Part shown: one piece after another, positions 8,569 to 13,730 of the stretch
Layout of the letters: every line of letters begins with the position of its first letter
How positions within the stretch are numbered: the stretch's first letter is position 1
Origin: Thalassiosira profunda
Lineage: Eukaryota; Bacillariophyta; Thalassiosirophyceae; Thalassiosirales; Thalassiosiraceae
DNA: 13,730 nt
Assembly (NCBI GenBank): GCA_036939355.1
Contig: JALLAP010000358.1
Span: 1 to 13,730 of the forward strand
Reading direction: 5' to 3'
Made by a program: the position numbers and the translations under genes
The notes under the pieces: generated by a model
Databases searched by the model: none
Told to the model about the DNA's origin: nothing
What the model saw: the letters and a program-made list of their open reading frames with translations, nothing else

Positions 8569-8995
8569 GCTCTCTACCGCTTGGTTGTTCAAGGCCAGGA
8601 CCAGCGCCAAGGCCTCCTCGTCGTGCCCGCAGAAGTTTACAAGGTGGTCGCTGTCTTCTGCTTGCACAACCGCTTCCGAAAAAGATTTTTTGTTGATGGC
8701 GTGACGGCTTACGCATCACGTGACAAATCAATCACGTGTGACTTGGATCTTCGCTCAAATCATATGCCCTTCCCCTCTGCGGAACCAGTACTAAATCTCT
8801 CAAAATTCTTTACGTTGGAATCCCTACAAATCGTACGTTTGGCACAAAAGAAACTCGCATTACAGGACTCGACTTTTTGTCGCGTGCCGACGCTTGCTTC
8901 CCGCCCACACCTGCCCCTCCTTGAAACCTTGAAGCGAACAACCACAAAGCGAGGAAGCAGGCGGCAATCGAGGGCCAAAAACCCCACCGTCGGCC
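8569..8995. other. Divergent promoter region between the RING/TRAF gene and the secreted KxxK gene
   Basis: No gene is supported here. The two neighbouring genes point away from it, so both promoters should lie inside. It carries two CACGTG boxes (listed separately). The long + strand open frame across this region and the RING/TRAF gene (7870-9180) is antisense to the zinc fingers and is judged a shadow. Confidence 0.45.
8716..8742. promoter_or_regulatory. Paired CACGTG (G-box/E-box) sites
   Basis: TCACGTGA at 8716-8723 and TCACGTGTGAC at 8732-8742 are CACGTG cores spaced 16 bp centre to centre. Both sit in the divergent intergenic region, about 150 bp upstream of the RING/TRAF ATG and about 340 bp upstream of ATG 9080. 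CACGTG is the general core for bHLH and bZIP factors. Function here is inferred from position and pairing only. Confidence 0.35.
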
Positions 8996-9047
8996 ATGGC
9001 CGAAATAGTCGAGGCGAAAGGAGCGAGGAGCCGTTGCCCTCACAACT

Positions 9048-9071
9048 CAGCAACAGCAACAACAACAACAG
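9048..9071 (+). repeat. CAA/CAG microsatellite just upstream of the preferred start
   Basis: A 24-bp (CAR)n tract, mostly CAA, ends 8 bp before ATG 9080. If the start is 9080 it lies in the 5' UTR. If the earlier ATG 8996 is used it encodes a Ser/Ala/Thr-rich run. Low-complexity CAA tracts are common in 5' leaders, which slightly favours 9080. Confidence 0.6.
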
Positions 9072-9079
9072 CGGCAGGC

Positions 9080-10543
9080 ATGAAGCGACGGCGGCGAGTG
9101 GCAACAATGACGGCGCTCCTCCCCGCGGCCGCGGCGTTATCGTTTGCGGGCCACTCGTTGGTGAACGCTGTGGCAGATGAGCCGGGCGGTCCGCTCAGGC
9201 GCGGCGACGAGGGCGTTGGAGGCGTTGCAACCAGCGCGGCCCATTTCGATTTCGGCGGCAGCAACGATGAACCAGACGACTACCACCGCAGCCGCCACCG
9301 CCCTCACCACCACCGACGCCGCCTCCAAAAATCGCGGCAGGGCCCGCCCCGCAACGACGACTGCGCCGCCGCCCTCCCCGTCCGCGCCCTCCCCTTCTCC
9401 TACGCGGGATCGACCGCCGGGGCCACGGCCGACTTCGACGGACCCAGCTGCGGCGCCTTTCGCTACGCCAACGGCGTCTGGTTCTCTTACACTCCCGACG
9501 AGAGCGGGGTGTTGACCGCGGAAGGCGACGGGGCCGGCGTGCGCGTCTACTCCGGCAGCTGCGCCAATCTGGCGTGCGTGAGCCAGTACGACGCCAGTCA
9601 CGACTTCGTGGCCGTGGCGGGCGTCGAGTACTTCTTCTTGGTGAGCCGGGTGTCGTTCAGCCAGGGGACCGAGTTCGAGTTTGCGTTGTTGCAGGAAGGG
9701 GAGACCCGGCCTCCCGTGGCGCCGAGCACGCCATCCCCGGTCGAAACCAGGCCTCCCGTTTCAGCGCCCAATCCGGATCCGACGGAGCCCCCGGCGCGAA
9801 CTCGGCCGCCCAACGCGTTCGTGCCGACGACCGGAAGGCCGACGCCCCGCCCGACGATGGCGATGGAGACGAAGGCGCCCACGCCCCGACCGTCTCCGGG
9901 GCCGACGCGGCGACCCTCTCGAAAACCCACGCGGCGACCGATCGCAACGCCCGGTCCGACCGAGGACTCCCCGGACTGCGACGAACCTCCCGCGTGGAAC
10001 AACGACGAGAACGAGGAAAACGAGTGGAGCGACGTCGAGGCCGCCCTCGTCGGGTTCGCGTCGCAGCACAGCGGGAGCGACGACCACGATTACAACGGGG
10101 GCGGGGGAAAGGGAAGCAAGGCGGCGAAATTCTTCAAGAGCCAAAAGACGGGCAAATTGTTCAAACCGAGCTGCAAGTCCGGCAAGAATGGGATTCAGGG
10201 CAAGGCCGGGAAGGGGAGCAAGTCGTCCAAGGGATCGAAGGGGGTGAGCGGCAAGAGCTGGAAGGGCGGGTGGGGCGGGTCGCAGGAGGGGTATTATTTG
10301 AGTCGATTGGAGCAGCGGGGGCAGGCGCTGGCGAACGATGGGAGGGTAGAGGGGAGCGGGGACGGGCACATGATGGGCGAGCGGGTGAGCGTGACGCACG
10401 CGATGGGGGCGGCGGCGGCGGTCGTTTTGATGCTGTTCGTGGGGGCCAAGTTTGGGGCGGTGGAATACCGACGCCGGCGTCGGGAGGTCTTGGAGCGGGA
10501 GTTGGATGAAGTGAACGAGGCGGACGCCGTCGAGCGGGGGTGA
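9080..10543 (+). CDS. Type I membrane protein with two pentalysine (KxxK) clusters, candidate silica-associated protein
   Basis: From ATG 9080 this encodes 487 residues, ending at TGA 10541-10543. An in-frame ATG at 8996 would add 28, but 9080 puts a classic signal peptide first: MKRRRR, a hydrophobic core, cleavage near AVA/DE. In numbering from 9080: a His/Arg-rich stretch with an RxL site (R80-L82); a Cys-containing lumenal domain, residues 92-208 (NDDC ... GVWFSYTP ... YSGSC); a Pro/Thr/Arg stalk, about 209-300; an acidic Asn-rich segment; then KGSKAAKFFKSQKTGKLFK (344-362) and KAGKGSKSSKGSK (375-387). Both are exact K-x-x-K series. A membrane span follows (about 441-461), then RRRRR and a short acidic cytosolic tail. 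Pentalysine clusters are reported silica-targeting elements of T. pseudonana silaffins, and silica-vesicle proteins with one membrane span are known. A wall or vesicle role is inference; no enzyme motif is seen. Confidence 0.78.
   Translation: MKRRRRVATMTALLPAAAALSFAGHSLVNAVADEPGGPLRRGDEGVGGVATSAAHFDFGGSNDEPDDYHRSRHRPHHHRRRLQKSRQGPPRNDDCAAALPVRALPFSYAGSTAGATADFDGPSCGAFRYANGVWFSYTPDESGVLTAEGDGAGVRVYSGSCANLACVSQYDASHDFVAVAGVEYFFLVSRVSFSQGTEFEFALLQEGETRPPVAPSTPSPVETRPPVSAPNPDPTEPPARTRPPNAFVPTTGRPTPRPTMAMETKAPTPRPSPGPTRRPSRKPTRRPIATPGPTEDSPDCDEPPAWNNDENEENEWSDVEAALVGFASQHSGSDDHDYNGGGGKGSKAAKFFKSQKTGKLFKPSCKSGKNGIQGKAGKGSKSSKGSKGVSGKSWKGGWGGSQEGYYLSRLEQRGQALANDGRVEGSGDGHMMGERVSVTHAMGAAAAVVLMLFVGAKFGAVEYRRRRREVLERELDEVNEADAVERG
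10109..10240 (+). other. Two pentalysine-type KxxK clusters
   Basis: The first cluster (10109-10165) has seven lysines at exact period 3: K-GS-K-AA-K-FF-K-SQ-K-TG-K-LF-K. The second (10202-10240) has five: K-AG-K-GS-K-SS-K-GS-K. Two further lysines spaced three apart lie between them (CKSGK). They sit on the lumenal side, directly after an acidic D/N/E-rich stretch and before the membrane span. Confidence 0.85.
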
Positions 10544-10934
10544 GGGGGAGGACAGCATTCGTCCGCTGGTGAGGGATTGAGTACGAAACAACTGCGGCGA
10601 ACGATTATTGGTGCACTGCTACTGCCCGGGGGCAACGTTAATTCATAGATAAGCACTGTTTTCGAAGAACATACAACAGCAACACGAGAATACCCTCTGA
10701 TGCGCTGCATTCTGTACGATAGCTCATAGCGTTTGCCCGCCCGCCCAGTTTTCCTTCTCACATTTATAGCTCATGCTCGGCTTTGTGTCTTCGCTCTGTG
10801 GCCATGCTCAGATTTGCACGCCGTCATTACTCTACTACTCATACCTCCGAGCACGAGCAGTTGATCTGCAGTCGTTGCCTCCGCCTTGGCCTTCTCCCGC
10901 TCTTCAATGGCCTTCTTTCTCGGCATCGGCCGTC
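10544..10934. other. Intergenic region 3' of the KxxK gene, with possible relic of the HA gene's tail
   Basis: Most of this is AT-richer, non-coding-looking sequence with no RNA gene or terminator that I recognise. On the minus strand, ATG 10926 to TGA 10771-10773 reads 51 residues beginning MPRKKAIEEREKAKAEATTA, a charged helical stretch. It may be the decayed former C-terminus of the neighbouring HA-repeat gene or chance. It is not called as a gene. Confidence 0.35.
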
Positions 10935-11089
10935 CTACTCTGCTGCATATTCCAATCCAACAGCATCCAAAGAGACTATACCTCCCATTCGAATCCAAGG
11001 GCATCCAAGGAAGCAATGCGGTCCTCTGTCAGCTTTACTAGACCAGCTTTGTCAGGACGTCTGCGGGCACATCTGACTTTGATGCAAAA
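10935..11089 (-). pseudogene. Relic HA-repeat sequence beyond the premature stop
   Basis: Directly after the TGA at 11092-11090 the same frame continues with perfect HA-repeat sequence: FC-IKVRCARR, then KLTEDRIASLDALGFEWEV, to a TAG at 10978-10976. Overlapping in the next frame (10979-10935) is IVSLDAVGLEYAAE and a stop, the tail of a further repeat unit (compare RIASLDALGFDW). So repeat 4 is cut by a nonsense codon and a fifth repeat survives only as a frameshifted stub. This region would be coding only if the TGA were read through, spliced around or a sequence error. Confidence 0.7.
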
Positions 11090-12076
11090 TCAATACAGGC
11101 TTTTGTCTTCGCTCTTCTTCACGTCGAGGTGCCCATTCTTTGTTTCGTACGCTTTCAGCTCTTCCAATCTCTTCTGAAATGCTCTGTCGTCCTTCTCATT
11201 TTTTGGCGTCCAGTCGAATCCGATGCCATTCAAAGAGGCGATGCGTTCCACTGTCAGCTTCCTCCCCTTGCTGCTGTCTGGATTTCCGCGGGCATATCTC
11301 ATGTCGCGACAGAATCCGTACAGGCTTTTGTCTTCTCCCTCCTTCACGTTGATATGCCCATTCTTTTCTCTGTACGCCTGTAATTCTTCCGCCCTATCTT
11401 TGAATGTCTTTCTCGCCCTCATCTGCTGCTGCAGCCCCCAATCGAATCCGAGCGCATCCAAGGAGGCTATGCGATCCTCTGTCAGAGTGCTCTCTGAATT
11501 TCTGCATGCATGCCTCATGTCAACGCAAAACCGATAGAGGCTTCTATCTTCGTCCGCCTTCACCTTCAGGTGCCCGTGCTTTGCTTTGTATGCTTGAAGA
11601 TCATCTATCCTCTCCTGAAACGACTTGACTGTCTTAATCTGTGGCCCCCAATCAAATTCCAGGGCGTCCAAAGAGGCAATGCGGTCCGCAGTCAGCTTTC
11701 TCCCCTGTCTGCTTTCTGGATTTCTGCGGGCATATCTCATGTCGCAACAAAACTGAGACATGCTTTTGTTTTCGCTCTGCTTCACGTTGAGGTGCCCGTG
11801 CTCTGCCTTGTACACCCTCAGCTCGTCGATCCTCTCTTCGAATGTCTTTTTGCCCTTCCTTGCTTTACTTCCTCTCTGAATATTTGCTGGCGCATCGACG
11901 CGGCTAGCGCTGATAGGCGCGCCGGACGATTTGCCCTCGTTGCCCAAGGTTGCTCCTTCATCGTCGGGAGCATCTTGACCATTCAACCGGTGGGACTTCA
12001 CCGGCGAGGGAACTGCACCCTTCCCGGATCTGTCGCCGCCCCCGGGCGCCACCCACTTGAACCCCATCGTCGGCAT
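11090..12076 (-). CDS. HA-repeat protein, truncated in its fourth repeat
   Basis: From ATG 12076 this encodes 328 residues, ending at TGA 11092-11090. A further ATG lies at 12067. The open frame extends upstream only to a GTG at 12100, so a spliced first exon cannot be excluded. The N-terminus (about 1-78) is low-complexity and ends in a basic SKARKGKK stretch. Repeats start near residues 79, 153, 225 and 300, with the same HA consensus as the gene at 454 (FEERIDELRVYKAEHGHLNV; KLTADRIASLDALEFDW). The stop falls in the conserved EDKSLY-[stop]-FC position of repeat 4. Other repeats of this family have a Gly codon (GGA) there, so a single G-to-T change explains it. The product lacks half a repeat and any C-terminal tail. 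It may be a new truncated allele, an early pseudogene, or a consensus error. Nucleic-acid binding is inferred from the family. Confidence 0.72.
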   Translation of the reverse strand: MPTMGFKWVAPGGGDRSGKGAVPSPVKSHRLNGQDAPDDEGATLGNEGKSSGAPISASRVDAPANIQRGSKARKGKKTFEERIDELRVYKAEHGHLNVKQSENKSMSQFCCDMRYARRNPESRQGRKLTADRIASLDALEFDWGPQIKTVKSFQERIDDLQAYKAKHGHLKVKADEDRSLYRFCVDMRHACRNSESTLTEDRIASLDALGFDWGLQQQMRARKTFKDRAEELQAYREKNGHINVKEGEDKSLYGFCRDMRYARGNPDSSKGRKLTVERIASLNGIGFDWTPKNEKDDRAFQKRLEELKAYETKNGHLDVKKSEDKSLY

Positions 12077-12252
12077 TGCAGCAGCCGAGAACCGGGACAC
12101 TGCGTCTCCAGTAGCTGCGGCTTGGTATTGTGATGGCCGTCAGCAGGGAAGAGCGAGTCGAGTCCGTTGGCTTTTGCCAGCCTTTGGCGTGAACCTCATT
12201 CATAACGCATCAATGATTGCACATGACTCCTCTCTTTCTTGCTGGTTCTCCA

Positions 12253-12259
12253 TTTTATA
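12253..12259 (-). promoter_or_regulatory. TATA-like box upstream of the truncated HA gene
   Basis: The minus strand reads GGATATAAAATGG here, with TATAAAA about 177 bp upstream of ATG 12076, between this gene and the stop of the plastid-protein gene. Position and sequence fit a core promoter. ATGs between it and 12076 (for example 12203) would then be upstream ORFs, which weakens the call. Confidence 0.25.
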
Positions 12260-12324
12260 TCCAGACTTCCCCCGTTTCATTGACCCCCAATAGCGCTTAG
12301 AATCACACCTTCCATATCATCCCC

Positions 12325-12858
12325 TCACAAATCGAGCGGGGGCACCTCGTCCCCAAAGAACAGCGCCAGCGTCACGTAAATGCTCGCCAACAAAATGATC
12401 GGCCCCGTGAATTGCAATCCGTTGTCGAGCGGGTCCACCTCCGCTTTGGGCTCCAGTCCAAATAATGTCGCGCGCTCGTACGTGTCGAAGAGGGGGGTGC
12501 CGTCCGGATCTACGTCGCTGTTGTTGGGTGATGCATCTGCCGATGGTTCGACGGATGTGTCGTCTGTCTCATCTCCATCGAGAACCGAGTTTCTCAAAGC
12601 TGCCACGTGCTGGCACCGCTGCCGAATGTTTGATGATGATTGCATTAATTTGTCTCTCCTCTCCTCCAACGTCCTCGAACGATGATCGTCGCGACGATGA
12701 TGATGTGTCACGAAGCACGAAGTCCCTCGCGCACCCGACGGCCGATGCCGACGGCCCCATTGCCTCCCATTCTCATAAGCTGCAACTCCCGTGCCTACCG
12801 CGGCCACAATGCACGCGAGGAGGAGCCAGGCCCGTCTGTGGGCGGTTGCCACCGCCAT
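12325..12858 (-). CDS. Probable plastid-targeted small membrane protein, family not recognised
   Basis: The protein has 177 residues from ATG 12858, the first ATG in the open frame (which extends upstream only to a TTG), to TGA 12325-12327. The N-terminus MAVATAHRRAW followed by LLLACIVAAVGTGVAA is a signal peptide. It is followed at the likely cleavage point by an aromatic (VAA/YENG), then Arg/Ser/His-rich sequence without a membrane span. That is the bipartite leader of diatom plastid proteins, where the first residue after cleavage is normally F, or sometimes W, Y or L. The middle is polar and Ser/Asp-rich. The C-terminal ~45 residues (ATLFGLEPKAEVDPLDNGLQ, then FTGPIILLASIYVTLALFFG and DEVPPLDL) look conserved, with one membrane span (about 152-169), suggesting a plastid membrane protein. 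I do not recognise the family. It lies tandem with the truncated HA gene, 248 bp away. Confidence 0.65.
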   Translation of the reverse strand: MAVATAHRRAWLLLACIVAAVGTGVAAYENGRQWGRRHRPSGARGTSCFVTHHHRRDDHRSRTLEERRDKLMQSSSNIRQRCQHVAALRNSVLDGDETDDTSVEPSADASPNNSDVDPDGTPLFDTYERATLFGLEPKAEVDPLDNGLQFTGPIILLASIYVTLALFFGDEVPPLDL

Positions 12859-13485
12859 CGTCGCGACCAAAGACCGCAGCGACGTTGGAGCGCTCGCTGT
12901 GATTGAAACGGGTCGGCCAAAAAAGGTCTGGCCGTCGTTGTCCCCTCGCTCTCCTCCCACAGGCTCAAAAGACCCCGGGGGCGGAAACACGGTGAGTGGG
13001 GCGGCCGGCGGCCGGCGGCAGTTGGAGGCGGCTGACACCTCACAAGGCGAGGGCAGGGATCGCGTGGGGTAGGCGGCGGCGCTGTGGGCCGCAGCGCCGT
13101 CGAGCGGCCGCCGGGACGAGGAGTCGAGGGCACAAATAAAAATGTTCCTCGCCGAGCCACACGATTCCTCGCGACGGTGCCACGCTCCTCCGCGGGGTCT
13201 CCTGCATTGCAAAAAAATGCCAGACACTCTCTGGTCGGGCCACGGATTGGGCCGTATTGTTTTGGCGCCGGGCGTCAACGGTGGCTCTATTTATATCGGC
13301 GCCCCTTTTCGCTCGACAAAAGTCTGGCGAGCGGTTGGCTGGGCAGTTGCTCACCCTCTATCTGCTATGTGATGTGCTTGGAGTCGGCAGCTTTGTTGCG
13401 GCCTCTCGCACCAAAGATGACTCAATGAAAAATTCTTCTTCTTTGATAGGTTCTCACGCGGAAGCAGAGCAAATCTGATCAGAAA
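12859..13485. other. Divergent intergenic region between the plastid-protein gene and the right-edge gene
   Basis: About 630 bp with no supported gene. Reading frames here (for example the minus-strand extension to 13278) lack ATG starts or family likeness. TATTTATA at 13288-13295 reads TATAAATA on the minus strand, a fair TATA box. It is about 198 bp before ATG 13486 on the + strand and about 430 bp before ATG 12858 on the minus strand, so which gene it serves, if any, is unclear. Confidence 0.35.
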
Positions 13486-13730
13486 ATGCCCAAGACCGCC
13501 GAAGAAAAGGAGCTGGAGGCCCGCCGGGCCGCGGCCACCCAAGCGGCCGCGGAAATCTACTTCCAGCGCCACCGCTCGGGGGACGACCTCCCCATCCCGG
13601 CGTGCTGCGCCCTCGCCGCCGCACAAACCGGCCTTCCCCGTCCCGCCGAGTCCAGCGTCCGTCGGGCCATCGCCAGGATGATGACGCCGGACGAAAGGCG
13701 CGCCAAGCAGCAAAAAGACGCGGCCGCCGA
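13486..13730 (+). CDS. 5' end of an Ala/Arg-rich protein with possible HTH segment (partial)
   Basis: The frame opens at ATG 13486, the first after an in-frame TAG at 13447-13449, and stays open to the right edge (81 complete codons). It begins MPKTAEEKELEARRAAATQ, then AAAEIYFQRHRSGDDLPIPA, then ALAAAQTGLPRPAESSVRRA, and ends in a charged ERRAKQQKDAAA. Codon use is strongly GC-ending, like the neighbouring real genes. The order 'IPA..ALAAA..GLPRPAESSVRRAI' resembles a psq-type helix-turn-helix, as seen at the N-termini of transposase-related and DNA-binding proteins, but this is a weak resemblance. The rest of the gene is outside the window, so no function is assigned. The opposing minus-strand frame (13351-13713) overlaps it and is judged a shadow. 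Confidence 0.5.
   Translation, partial: MPKTAEEKELEARRAAATQAAAEIYFQRHRSGDDLPIPACCALAAAQTGLPRPAESSVRRAIARMMTPDERRAKQQKDAAA

Noticed and set aside
8568..8667. Starts at GTG 8667, and similarly GTG 12100, TTG 5105 and TTG 13278
   Set aside because: These are non-ATG codons in a eukaryotic setting; a suitable ATG lies downstream in each case.
7870..9180. 436-codon + strand open frame opposite the RING/TRAF gene
   Set aside because: It is antisense to the zinc fingers, crosses the promoter region, runs into the KxxK gene and has no recognisable domain.
10294..10761. 155-codon minus-strand frame over the end of the KxxK gene
   Set aside because: It has a Ser/Pro/Arg-rich composition mirroring the antisense of the lysine and membrane-span codons, with no motif.
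11065..11096. Short GT...AG intron (24 or 36 bp) that would remove the TGA in the second HA gene
   Set aside because: Too short, and it would remove the conserved FC and R-x-AR residues of the repeat.
13351..13713. 120-codon minus-strand frame at the right edge
   Set aside because: The opposite strand has a better-formed coding start at 13486 with GC-ending codons and an upstream in-frame stop.
1..13730. CRISPR arrays, tRNA/rRNA genes, intact transposons or prokaryotic operon
   Set aside because: No direct repeats with spacers, cloverleaf-like sequence, terminal inverted repeats or Shine-Dalgarno-linked gene runs were seen by eye.

Overview
The window looks like nuclear DNA from a diatom, most likely a centric diatom of the Thalassiosirales type. 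The grounds are: intron-poor eukaryotic genes with ATG starts and no Shine-Dalgarno sites; tandem 'helicase-associated' (HA) repeat proteins without a helicase; a secreted protein with a Pro/Thr/Arg stalk and lysine-period-3 clusters of the kind known from silaffins; and a small membrane protein with a signal-peptide-plus-transit-peptide leader, as expected for a plastid inside the ER system. The species itself is an inference.

Layout, left to right. (1) A minus-strand gene with a strongly hydrophobic N-terminus runs off the left edge (1-117). (2) 454-2139 (+) encodes six tandem HA repeats. (3) 2224-4551 (-) encodes a long TTC38-like TPR protein, convergent with the HA gene. (4) 5132-7006 (+) encodes an ankyrin-repeat protein. 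(5) 7157-8568 (-) encodes a RING plus TRAF-type zinc-finger protein whose frame is broken once near 8092-8097. (6) 9080-10543 (+) encodes a single-pass membrane protein with a secretory signal, a Cys-containing lumenal domain, a proline-rich stalk and two pentalysine (KxxK) clusters. (7) 11090-12076 (-) is a second HA-repeat gene, cut short by an in-frame TGA, with relic repeat sequence downstream. (8) 12325-12858 (-) encodes a probable plastid membrane protein. (9) 13486-13730 (+) is the 5' part of a gene running off the right edge.

The genes do not form an operon. From the left edge to 12.1 kb they alternate strictly in strand, giving divergent promoter regions (118-453, 4552-5131, 8569-9079, 12859-13485) and tight tail-to-tail pairs (84 bp and 150 bp between stop codons). 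The two HA genes are dispersed paralogues. The most interesting item is the membrane protein at 9080-10543: its exact KxxKxxKxxKxxK clusters, an RxL site, a lumenal ectodomain and a short cytosolic tail together make it a candidate component of the silica deposition vesicle or cell-wall system. I saw no tRNA, rRNA, CRISPR array or intact transposon.
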